Positions 20,437 to 31,630 of a DNA stretch of 64,000 nt are shown in pieces. Positions within the stretch are counted from its first letter, which is position 1. Every line of letters begins with the position of its first letter. The notes under the pieces were generated by a model. The model saw only the letters and a list, made by a program, of their open reading frames with translations. It was not told the DNA's origin and did no database searches. The stretch is taken from the NCBI GenBank assembly GCA_030278955.1, contig JAOANR010000014.1, positions 24,740,068 to 24,804,067 of the forward strand, read 5' to 3'. Made by a program: the position numbers and the translations under genes. Origin of the DNA: Hygrophila difformis. Lineage: Eukaryota > Streptophyta > Magnoliopsida > Lamiales > Acanthaceae.

Positions 20437-22897
20437 TATAACACCCCGGTTTTTGGTCACCCAGGTCGGGATGTCACCGCCACACTTCCCTAGCAAGACA
20501 CGGTTTCTCCGGCTTACTAAAGAGATGCAAGGCTAGGTATTTCAGTATTTAAAAATATTTAAAACATTTGCAAGCAGCCCATACGATATAGTCTCGAAAA
20601 TAATAATATCATAATGCAGCGGAAATAATATTTAAGTATAATATTGCAGCGGAAATGTAAATAAGACCGACATGGTCAAAACACGGGTTAAACAGGCCCG
20701 TTATTCTATAGTCTAATGCAAGAATTTAATAATAAAGTTTTGCAAAAATTATAGTTCCCCCATGCATGAACGTGCTCATGTTTGTTCCACATACTCTGTA
20801 AGGAAAAAGGAAAAATAAATGGTTTGGTCAGCACAACTTGCTGAGTAAGTTAACATATGCATGATCGTAGGGTTTAAAAGCCATTAATTTAATAATTACA
20901 TAAAAGCATGATAATAATCATAAATAATTTAATTTAATAATATAACCAATTCGCGTAATTAAATCATGGCACTAACCAAATAGTATATTTAGCATAATTT
21001 AAATAAAAGCCATAATTAATTCAAATAAAGCATTTAATAATTTAAAAGGACAATAATTAAACATTTAACTATCCCCATTACACCCAAGATTTAGTATTTC
21101 AAGTATTTCACGATTGCATCGCGATATCAACAAGTTTAGCCTCGGGAAACCCATGTGGATATTTACGAGTGTGTAGGCCATATATCTCATGCCGTTTTGG
21201 CAACATATCTCAAAATTTCGCGCGGGTCACCATCGTCCATAAAGGCACGAAGTGAATCGTTAGGAGGGCACCCTGCAGAGCACTCACCCCCTAATTTTAA
21301 AAGATCAAGTTTGTAAATGGGATTTCCTGAATTCCAGATTTCATGTATTTATTTCAAAGAGTCTTCTACTCGTTTAAACCTTAAAGGATAGTTTCACCGT
21401 TTCAACAAGATTTCAAGATTTGACTTGGTCAACCACAGTTTACTTCAAAATTCATTAAAAAATCGAGTTTAATTCCAAAAATTCTGAACTTTTACCACAA
21501 CTTTTGTGTTTTAACTTTTTCAATCCGAGATACCGAAATAGGTCAAAAACATCAATTTTCGTAAAAACATTAATCTGTCCTAGTTTATCATACAGCAGTT
21601 CAAAATTATCAAAATCTACCATAGAAAATCAACTCTAAACTTAACGAAATTTTACAGATACCTTCTTAAGACATTTTTATACAACTTTCATGTTCGGCAA
21701 AAGATCTAAATCGGCCTAGAACCCTAGTCAAAAACGTCATCAAGTTCTGACCTAAGTTCTGTCAAGAAGTTCAAGAACCAATTTCAAGTAGTTCGGTTTC
21801 GGGTGGATTTCATATATCAAATCATCACGAAAAATTCTGAAAATTTTACAGGAGATAGATCTAAGCCTTAGGAATGTTTTTCATGTTTTAAGTTTTTCCG
21901 TTTGAAGACTTTAAAGGTTCGAAATCGTATGTTGACAGATTTACGAAAGTTTCGATGAAGCTTTTAGTTTTACGTGTTTTAATTACTCCCAAAACCATGT
22001 AAGTGTCAACTTACAGATTCGTAGTTGTCCGGGATCGTCGAGTTCGGAGGCGTGGCTTCCAATCCACCGTTTATCCTCTCCGTTCGTCGGGTTCTTCGTT
22101 CTAGATCCGATTCGGGGTGTAGAAGGAAAAAGAAGAGAATTAGGGCTTCGTTTTTGAATTAAAAACGGAATGGATGAATGGATCAGACTTACACGACGTT
22201 GGAGATCTCTCGAATTCGTCCACGGCAGTCCTCGCTCGGTTTTGGTGCCTCCGATGACTTCCAGATCTAGGGTTTTGTGTATAGAGAGTATCGTAGGGTT
22301 TTGGAAAAGTGTTCGGGGCTTCCAAGAGGGGTTATTTATAGGTAAACATGACCTAGGGACGTCCAAGGTCGGCCTTGGGGAGTCTTGAGCCGAAAGGTGT
22401 TCAACCGAAGTCGGAAAATCCGGATTCGGGCGAGTGAATCTCGCAACCGGCGAATCTGTCCGTTGGCGCGGTCGTGGCGCGCCGTTTCCACCTTCACCGC
22501 GCAGCCACCGCGCGGCACTCGCCTGGACTTCGGTCCGGGCGGGTCGTGCGATCCGTCGTGCCTTTCCTCCTCTCTTTCGGACTTTTATCCCCCGGCCCTA
22601 TGCTCCGGGATTCCGATATCCGGGGTATCTTCGGGTTCCTATTTCGTATCGTCATTTCCCTCGGATCTAAATTTATGTTTGGACTCGAGTTTTCGAGCCC
22701 ATTGGTGTCGCGTACACGTGTAACAATTTATTTATCTTTATTTAATTAAATTCCTTTAATTCCTTTTTAAGTTAAATTTCATTTCTCATTTCCTTATTTT
22801 TAATTTTTTATTTATTTTATTTGTTATATTTATTTATTTATTGTATTTATTTTATTTATTATATTTATTTTATGTTGGAAAATTCTCGGGTATTACA
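20437..22897 (-). repeat. Left LTR of composite B (2.46 kb)
   Basis: Plus-strand ends TATAACACCCCGG (TG mutated to TA) and CTCGGGTATTACA. Its promoter TATA (CTATAAATAA, minus) is at 22332-22341. Compared with the right LTR it lacks three internal stretches of about 25-57 bp. A polypurine tract (AAGGAGGGTAGAC, minus) abuts it inside the element. Confidence 0.9.
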
Positions 22898-23140
22898 GTC
22901 TACCCTCCTTAAGAATCAACTTCGTCCTCGAAGTTGTGTTTCGGCTTTTCTCGTGCTAAGGTCTTTTGTTTGTTTTGTTATGTTGTGACTGAGCTTAGAA
23001 TTAAAACTTCTAACCTGCCTACATACCCTGTGAAGGGATCAAGCCATAACATAGTTCAAAAAAATTTGAATTTGTTTGTTTGTTTACAAAAATGCACGAA
23101 AAATAGATGGTATGACATCCTCTCCCCCTTAAGATTGCAG

Positions 23141-26100
23141 TTATGTCCCCATAACTGTGTCGGTGTCGGTTTGGAACAATGTCGGGTCGCGTTCTCTCAT
23201 GTCGGATTCTACCTCCCAAGTTGCCGTCTCACTTTCGTGGTTCGACAAAAGAACCTTGATCATTTTGACGGTTTTGTTCCTCGTTAATCGCTCCTTAGTG
23301 TCTAGAATTCGCACTGGGATTTCTTCATAAGTCAGATCCTCATCGAGTTCGATTACTTCCGGTTGAAGTACATGTGTCGGGTCCAGCACATACTTCTTTA
23401 GTTGTGAGACATGGAAGACATTATGAACTCGATTTAGTTGTGGCGGTAAAGCCAGTCGGTAGTCCAAATTCCCGACTCGTTCTAGAATCTCGTAAGGTCC
23501 TATGTATCGAGGACTCAACTTTCCTCGTTTGCCAAAGCGCATCACCCCCTTCATGGGTGATATCTTTAGCATGACCCTATCTCCCACTTGAAATTCTAGG
23601 TCTCGTCGTCTCACGTCAGCGTAACTCTTCTAACGGTCTTGAGCGGCTCTCATTTTTCCTTGAATCACTTTGATTTGTTGAGCCATGTCTTCGATAAGTT
23701 GTGGTCCCACTACCACCGACTTATCGTTTTCTTCCCAGCTCAAGGGGCTTCGGCACTTTCGTCCATACAATGCCTCGAATGGTGCCATGCCAATGCTAGC
23801 ATGGTAGCTATTATTATAAGAAAATTTGATTAGGGGTAAATGGGACTCCCAATTTCCCTTAAATTCCAACACACATGCTCTCAGCATGTCTTCTAGTGTT
23901 TGGATTGTTCTCTCGGTTTGACCATCCATCATCGGGTGGAATGCGGTGCTCATTTTGATTTGAGTACCGAGAGCTTTTTGTAACTCCGTCCAAAAGTGAG
24001 AGACAAATCTACTGTCTCTATCGGAAATGATGTCATGTGGTACTCCATGTCGTCGTACCACATTATCAATGTAGGCTCGGGCCAATTGGTCCATAATCCG
24101 CGTGTCCTTCATCGGGATAAATATGGCTGTCTTCGTTAGCCTATCTACAATCACCCAAATCTTGTTCATGCCTTTAGGTGATCGGGGTAATCCCGAGACA
24201 AAATCCATTGAGATGCTATCCCACTTCCAACTTGGAATCTCTAGTGGTTGTATCAGTCCTAGGGGTTTATGTCGCACTGGCTTAACCCTTTGGCAGGTGA
24301 GACATTTCGCCACGAAGTCTGCCACTTCCTTCTTCATTCCTGGCCACCAATAGATCTTCTTTAGATCTTTGTAAAGCTTATCGCCTCCGGGATGCACTGA
24401 GTATGGCGTGTTGTGCCCTTCCTCCATCAACCTTCGCTTCAACTCGGCACACTTTTGAGGCACACACCATCTCCCTTTGAAGCGAATGCTTCCATCCTCG
24501 TGGACAGCAAATCCTATTGCCTTCCCCTCGGCAATGTACCCCTTTATCTTCTCCAATTTCGCGTCGCCCGGTTGGGCGAGTCGAATTTCATCCAATGTTG
24601 GATTTTCTACGATCATGGCATTGATCGTGTCACTCACTGTGCCCGGATGCACAAGTTCCACGTCCAATCTCGCTAAATCCATGTACAATGCCGGCAGAAT
24701 TATCAACGAGTTCGTCACGTGTTGGGTTTTCCGACTTAGGGCATCGGCTACCACATTCGCCTTCCCCTCGTGGTAGGCTATCTCCGAATCATAGTCCTTA
24801 ATAAGTTCCAACCACCTTCGCTGTCTCAAATTCAACTCCTTCTGAGTGAATATATACTTCAAGCTCTTGTGGTCGGTGAACATTCGACACTTCCGCCCAT
24901 AAAGATAATGTCTCCATATCTTTAGAGCGAAAACGACCGCTGCCAACTCCAGGTCATGTGTCGGATAATTCTCCTCGTGAGGTTTTAGTTGACGTGATGC
25001 ATACGCTACGACTCTCGAGTCTTGCATCAAGACACAACCTAAACCTTCCTTCGAAGCATCACTATAAACTTCGAAGTCACCATTCTCTGAAGGTAGTGTC
25101 AATACTGGTGTGGTTGTGAGTCGCTTCTTCAGTTCTTGAAACGCTGCCTCACAAGCCTCTGTCCACACGTATTTTACTCCCTTCTTCAGTAGCTGGGTCA
25201 AAGGTCGTGCGATTTTCGAAAAATCCTTCACGAACCGTCTATAGTACCCGGCTAATCCAAGGAAACTCCTTATCTCAGTTTGGCTCTTTGGAGTTGCCTA
25301 TTTAGTTACGGCAGAGACTTTTGCCGGATCCACTGAAACTCCATCAGCGGATACTATATGTCCTAGAAATGCTACCTCCTTCAACCAAAAATCGCATTTG
25401 GACAATTTGCCGTATAGCTGATTCTTTCGCAAGGTCCCTAACACTTGGTGCAAGTGCTGGGCATGCTCCTCCTCGCTTTTCGAGTAGATCAGGATGTCAT
25501 CAATGAACACCACTACACACTATTCTAACAGCTCTCGAAATACATTGTTCATGAGGTTCATGAACATTGTTGGAGCATTTGTTAACCCAAAGGATAACAC
25601 TGTGAACTCGTAGTGGCCATATCGAGTCCGAAACGCCGTCTTCGGAATATCTTTCTCGGCAATTCTCAACTGGTGATACCCAGATCGTAACTCGATCTTC
25701 GAGAATACTGAAGCTCCCTTCAGTTGATCAAATAGATCCTCTATTCTCGGCAAAGGGTATTTATTCTTGATAGTCACTTGGTTTAACCCTCGATAGTCTA
25801 TGCAAAGACGTAATCCTCCGTCTTTCTTCTTAACAAATAAAACCGGTGCTCCCCAGGGGGAAGTACTCGGCCTTATGTACCCTTTTCCTAACAGCTCCTC
25901 GAGTTGGTCCATTAACTCCTTCATTTCCAATGGTGCCATCCGGTACGGAGCTTTTGAGACAGGCTCTGTGCCCGGAATGAGATCTATAGTGAACTCAAGA
26001 TCTCTCAGGTGGCATTCCCGGGATGTCTTCAGGGAACACATCCGGATATTCTCTTACCACCGGTATGCTGTCAACCTTGTTCTCTTCCGCCTCAAGGTTG

Positions 26101-26774
26101 TGCACAAAGCACGCATATAGCTCATACCCCTTACGCATCAAGTTACTTAGTTTGAGTGCACTAACGATTTTGTTACTCTTCTTAGGGGGCTGAGAGTAAA
26201 AGATAACTCTCTTTCCCCTACTTTTTGACAAGGTGATCTTTTGTTTTTGGCATTCGATCACCGCTTTATACTGGGATAACCAATCCATCCCCAGTATGAT
26301 GTCAAAGTCTCTTAAGTTAAATTCTACTAAGTTCGCGAAGAATTCTACGTTCTTTATCACTATAGGAATTCCGTTATATCGTTTAGAGCAAGATACTACT
26401 TCTCCAGAAGGCAATTGAATTCCTAAGCTAATTCTCTCGCACTTAGGTAGATCTAACTCAGGCACTATCCTTGATGCTATGATTGAGCAACTAGCTCCAG
26501 AATCAAATAGAACTCTAAGGGGTGTATTCAGAACATGAAATGTACCTGCCATCACTTCTCCTTGTGCAGGCACGTCCGCTTGGTTAACCACGTTGAGCCT
26601 CCCCATAGGGCGTCCTTGGTTGCCCTGCTGATTCGCATTCTGCTGCTGATTTGGCTGTTGGTTTTGATTCTGCGGTGGCGGAGGTTGTTGGTTCTGGTTT
26701 TGATTCGGCGGCCTAAATTGGTTTTGAGGGGGTCTATACCCCTGGTTATTTCCGTTCCGCCCATTTTGGTTCTG
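23141..26774 (-). pseudogene. B pol polyprotein (protease, RT, RNase H, integrase, chromodomain-like), interrupted
   Basis: Retropepsin DSGAS (about 26.5 kb) and ILGMDWLSQ; RT ([25 protein letters not shown], intact catalytic FIDDILIYS at about 25.5 kb); RNase H ([15 protein letters not shown]-like [10 protein letters not shown]); integrase zinc site HPGGDKL...CLTCQRVK, catalytic core MDFVSGL, SDRDSRF; then LSPRYIGPYEILERVG and ATWEVES chromodomain-like tail. Breaks: a 2-nt frameshift near 26005 and in-frame TAG codons near 25518, 25297 and 23629. The longest intact piece, 23630-25231, encodes 533 residues. Because the gaps are few and the catalytic residues are kept, this copy died relatively recently. 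Confidence 0.92.
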
Positions 26775-26777
26775 AGG

Positions 26778-27869
26778 CTATTCCGGCCCCATGACCAAAT
26801 CTTCCCTCTTCGTTATGTTCTCCATCCTCGTTCGGCAATCCCGACGTATGTGGCCCATTCGACCACATCGGAAGCAGGCGCCCTGTTGAGGGCATCCCCT
26901 CGCCAGATGGGGTCGTCCACACCTTGGGCAGGGTGGTACCGGTTCTTCTTGGTTAAACCTCCTCCCATTGTTGGTTTGTTGTGGCCTATTCGACCCTCTT
27001 CGCTGTTCGTTCCTTCCCGTGTTGTTCTCGCTTCTCGCGTCCCGGTTCCTCTTGTCTTGGGGACCCCTGCTGGACTCCCCACTCACCCTTCTCTTCAGTT
27101 GTTGCACACGCGCTACTGCCACAGCGCGGTCATACACAGCTTGCAAATCGGGGTAGTGTACCCCCGCGATCACCTCGCGAACCGACAGGTTCAGTCCCAT
27201 CTCGAACTTTTGAGCTTTCTCCGCATCCGTGGGTACGAGTCTTGGTGCGAACCTCACCAGCTCCTTGAATCGAGTGTAGTACTCTTGTACGGTTTGGCCT
27301 CCTTGCTTCAGCGACAGGAATTCCTCATACATCGCTGATTTAGTACTCAAGGGATAGAATCGATCCCTGAGTAGTTCCATCATTTCCGCCCAAGAGTAGG
27401 GCTCGTCATCTTCAGTCAGCTTGGCTTGAGTTGCTTGCCACCAGTCGTCCGCTTCGCCTCCCAAGTAGTACGAAGCGACGTGCACTCTCTCCCCTTCCGG
27501 ACATTTGACTGCTCCCAGCAGCTTGTCGAAGGTTCGGATCCATTCTTTCAGTTTGGCTGGATCCTCCTCACCAGCATAGTGGGGTGGCTGGTAGGGATTC
27601 ACCATTGCCAGATAGTTGGGGCGAGCTTGGGGCGGAGGTACCGCCGCAGCTTGGCCCTGGTTGACTTGCGCATTCCCTAGCGCAATCAAGACCTCCTCTA
27701 TCGTCCGAAGACGATCGCCCACATTGTTCGGTGCGGAGGCGTCCTGCGCACCTTGGGGTTGTTCCTCTACAGGTTGAGCCGGTTCCGTGACATTTGGAGG
27801 TGTTTCGGTAGGTGTTTCAGTGGTGGTTTGGGGAGCGGGTTGAGTTCTTCCTCTTCCTCTGGGTGCCAT
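26778..27869 (-). CDS. B gag (capsid and nucleocapsid)
   Basis: Intact gag of about 363 residues if begun at MAPRGRGR (27869); an in-frame ATG 14 codons earlier is less likely. A Pro/Gln/Thr-rich N-terminus is followed by a retrotransposon-gag domain (MVNPYQPPHYAGEEDP, WWQATQAKL, FLSLKQGGQTVQEYYTRF). The C-terminus has a CCHC zinc knuckle CFRCGRMGHIRRDC and a preceding Cys/His cluster CPRCGRPHLARGC for binding genomic RNA. It ends at a TAG directly before a Gln/Asn/Pro-rich linker to protease in the same frame, so gag and pol were probably one frame and the stop arose by mutation. Confidence 0.92.
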   Translation of the reverse strand: MAPRGRGRTQPAPQTTTETPTETPPNVTEPAQPVEEQPQGAQDASAPNNVGDRLRTIEEVLIALGNAQVNQGQAAAVPPPQARPNYLAMVNPYQPPHYAGEEDPAKLKEWIRTFDKLLGAVKCPEGERVHVASYYLGGEADDWWQATQAKLTEDDEPYSWAEMMELLRDRFYPLSTKSAMYEEFLSLKQGGQTVQEYYTRFKELVRFAPRLVPTDAEKAQKFEMGLNLSVREVIAGVHYPDLQAVYDRAVAVARVQQLKRRVSGESSRGPQDKRNRDARSENNTGRNEQRRGSNRPQQTNNGRRFNQEEPVPPCPRCGRPHLARGCPQQGACFRCGRMGHIRRDCRTRMENITKREDLVMGPE

Positions 27870-28214
27870 TCTGGTACAAATAGGGTGGATTAGGACTTGT
27901 GAAATTAACATATAGTCTAAACAATTTCTATAAATGTGTATGTGTTTTGTAATTTCACACGTGGTGCTCGATCGGACTAAGAAGCGTCGTACGCTTCTGG
28001 GTTTTATTTTATTTTATTTTATTACGATTTTTTTTTCGTCGGACAGATCTGTCCAGATTTTATTTTATTTTATTTTTTTGTTTCGATTTATTATAAATAA
28101 ATCGGGCATTTTATTTCCTTAAAAGAAATTTTAGTACAAGCGGGAAGGTATACAAAAGTAGAAATATTTTCCTAGCAAAATAGTATCTACTATAAATAGA
28201 ATCCCTAGCGTCTC

Positions 28215-28524
28215 AAGACGTCCTCCGGTGGAGTAGCGGGATCCTCCTCCGAACTTGGCGGCAGTAGATCGTCAAAGATGGTGTTCAAGTCTTGTCCATG
28301 AGCATCGATGTGTTCCTTCAGGATTAGGTTTTGCGTAGTGGGGTTTGGACTTGGCGTTCGAGTTGGTTTATGCGGCGGTGATCCGCCTCTCTCAAGTTGC
28401 CCATGTGGTGCAGATTTGCCTCCAAGTGAGCCATACGATGTTTCATTTGTTCTATGGTTTGTTGGGAATCAAGGTGAACGTTCATCATTTTGATCATCAA
28501 TTGCATCATATCTTGACTAGCCAT
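28215..28524 (-). pseudogene. Small coiled-coil ORF in the leader of element B, frameshifted
   Basis: Between primer site and gag lies MASQDMMQLMIKMMNVHLDS..., 66 residues rich in Met, His, Glu and Arg with heptad-like spacing (HRMAHLEANLHHMGNL, INQLERQVQ). After its stop at 28324 an adjacent frame continues HIDAHGQDLNTIFDDLLPPS and ends LRR near 28215, so one lost base would join them into about 105 residues. I do not recognise the family. It could be a leader-encoded accessory protein or chance. Confidence 0.5.
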
Positions 28525-28800
28525 CTAGCGCAAGCAAAAGATCTAAGTTAATATTCGCCAAGATTCTAAGTTAAAATTCGCCAAGATTCTAAGTTCTCTA
28601 CATAAAAGAGATGCAATATGCAAATGCAAATGATGATTTCCCCCCAAAAATAATTCATGCACTATATATATTTTTCCATGGGTTTTAAAATAAAAATTTT
28701 TCCCTGGAAATAATACTTTAAAATTTAAAATAATAGTCAAAATATTATTATTAGTTTAAAAAGAATAATGGTTTAAAAATAATAGTTTTAAAAAATAGCC

Positions 28801-28814
28801 GGTCTCTGATACCA
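28801..28814 (-). promoter_or_regulatory. Primer binding site of element B
   Basis: Minus-strand TGGTATCAGAGACC lies three bases inside the right LTR, matching the initiator tRNA-Met type primer site of plant Ty3-gypsy chromoviruses with one inserted base. Confidence 0.85.
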
Positions 28815-28817
28815 ACT

Positions 28818-31387
28818 TGTAACACCCCGGTTTTTGGTCACCCAGGTCGGGATGTCACCGTCACACCTCCCTAGCAAGACACGGTTTCTCCGGCTTACTA
28901 AAGAGATGCAAGGCTAGGTATTTCAGTATTTAGAAATATTTAAAACGTTTGCAAGCAGCCCATACGATATAGTCTCGAAAATAATAATATCATAATGCAG
29001 CGGAAATAATATTTAAGTATAATATTGCAGCGAAAATGTAAATAAGACCGACATGGTCAAAACACGGGTTAAACAGGCCCGTTTATTCTATAGTCTAATG
29101 CAAGAATTTAATAATAAAGTTTTGCAAAAATTATAGTTCCCCCATGCATGAACGTGCTCATGTTTGTTCCACATACTCTGTAAGGAAAAATAAAAAATAA
29201 ATGGTTTGGTCAGCACAACTTGCTGAGTAAGTTAACACATGCATGATCGTAGGGTTTAAAAGCCATTAATTTAATAATTATATAAAAGCATGATAATAAT
29301 CATAAATAATTTAATTTAATAATATAACCAATTAGCATAATTAAATCATGGCACTAACCAATAGTACATTTAGCATAATTTAAATAAAAGCCATAATTAA
29401 TTCAAATAAAGCATTTAATAATTTAAAAGGACAATAATTAAACATTTAACTATCCCTATTACACCCAAGATTTAGTATTTCAAGTATTTCACGATTGAAT
29501 CGCAAGATCAACAAGCTTAGCGGGAAACCGGCGGCCGCAGCCGTATCTGCCATACCCAGTACCACTCCGGAGCCTCGGGAAACCCATGTGGATATTCACG
29601 AGAGTGTAGGCCATATATCTCATGCCGTTTTGGCAACATATCTCAAAATTTCACGCGGGTCACCAACGTCCATAAAGGCACGAAGTGAATCGTTAGGAGG
29701 GCACCCTGCAGAGCACTCACCCCCTAATTTTAAAAGATCATGTTTGTACAGGGGATTTCCTGAATTATAGATTTCATGTATTTATTTCAAAGAGTCTTCT
29801 ACTCGTTTAAACCTTAAAGGATAGTTTCACCGTTTCAACAAGATTTCAAGATTTGACTCGGACAACCACAGTTTACTTCAAAATTCATTAAAAATCGAGT
29901 TTAATTCCAAAAATTCTGAACTTTTACCACTGACTCGAAACATCGAGATGAACAACTTTTGTGTTTTAACTTTTTCAATCCGAGATACCGAAATAGGTCA
30001 AAAACATCAATTTTCGTAGAAACATTAATCTGTCCGAGTTTATCATACAACAGTTCAAGATTATCAAAATCTACCATAGCAAATCAACTCCAAACTTAAA
30101 GAAATTTTACAGATACCTTCTTAAGACATTTTTCTACAACTTTCATGTCGGCAAAAGATCTAAATCGGCCTAGAACCCTAGTCAAAAACGTCATCAAGTT
30201 CTGACCTAAGTTCTGTCAAGAAGTTCAAGATCCAATTTCAAGTAGTTCGGTTTCGGGTGGATTTCATATATCAAATCATCACGAACAATTCTGAAACATT
30301 TACAGGGGATAGATCTAAGCCTTAGGAATGTTTTTCGCGTTTTAAGTTTTTCCGTTTGAAGACTTTAAAGGTTCGGAAAAATTAGACAAATTCGCTGCGT
30401 CGGTAGAAATCGTATGTTGACAGATTTATGAAAGTTTCGATGAAGCTTTTAGTTTTACGTGTTTTAATTACTCCCAAAACCATATAAGTGTCAACTTACA
30501 GATTCGTAGTTGTCCGGGATCATCGAGTTCAGAGGCGTGGCTTCCAGTCCACCGTTTATCCTCTCCGTTCGTCGGGTTCTTCGTTCTAGATCCAATTCGG
30601 GGTGTAGAAGGAAAAAGAAGAGAATTTGGGCTTCGTTTTTGAATTAAAAACGGGATGGATGAATGATCAGACTTACCACGATGTTGGAGATCTCTCGAAT
30701 TCATCCACGGCAGTCCTCGCTCGGTTTTGGTGCCTCCGATGACTTCTGGATCTAGGATTTTGTGTATAGAGAGTATCGTAGGGTTTTGGAAAAGTGTTCG
30801 GGGCTTCCAAGAGGGGTTATTTATAGGTAAACATGACCTAGGGACGTCCAAGGTTGGCCTTGGGGAGTCTTGAGCCGAAAGGTGTTCAACCGAAGTCGGA
30901 AAATCCGGATTCGGGCGAGTGAATCTCGCAACCGGCGAATTTGTCCGTTGGCGCGGTCGTGGCGCGCCGTTTCCACCTTCACCACGCGGCCACCGCGTGG
31001 CACTCACCTGGACTTCGGTCCGGGCGGGTCGTGCGATCCGTCGTGCCTTTCCTCCTCTCTTTCGGACTTCTATCCCCCGGCCCTATGCTCCCGGATTCCG
31101 ATTTCCGGGGTATCTTCGGGTTCCTATTTCGTATCGTCATTTCCTTCGGATCTAAATTTATGTTTGGACTCGAGTTTTCGAGCCCATTGGTGTCGGGTAC
31201 ACGTGTAACAATTTATTTATCTTTATTTAATTCTTTTTATTTAATTAAATTCTTTTAATTCCTTTTTAAGTTAAATTTCATTTCTCATTTCCTTATCTTT
31301 ATTTATTTTATTTGTTGTATTTATTTATTTTTGTATTTATTTTATTTATTATATTTATTTTATATTGGAAAATTCTCGGGTATTACA
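28818..31387 (-). repeat. Right LTR of composite B (2.57 kb)
   Basis: Ends TGTAACACCCCGG and CTCGGGTATTACA. Keeps three segments absent from the left LTR: about 29518-29575 (GC-rich, includes GGCGGCCGCAGCC), about 29928-29953 and about 30375-30405. TATA at 30817-30826. Otherwise the two LTRs differ by scattered substitutions. Confidence 0.9.
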
Positions 31388-31630
31388 GTCTACCCTCCTT
31401 AAGAATCAACTTCGTCCTCGAAGTTGTGTTTCGGCTTTTCTCGTGCTAAGGTCTTTTGCTTGTTTTGTTATGTTGTGACTGAGCTCAGAATTAAAACTTC
31501 TAAGCTGCCTACGTACCCTGTGAAGGGATCAAGCCATAACGTAGTTCAAAATAATTTAAATTTGTTTGTTTGTTTACAAAAATGCACGAAAAATAGATGT
31601 TATGACATCCTCTCCCCCTTAAGATTGCAG

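Noticed and set aside
26535..27338. 267-codon plus-strand frame opposite B gag/protease
   Set aside because: Leu/Ser/Arg-rich antisense shadow of gag and its Pro/Gln linker.
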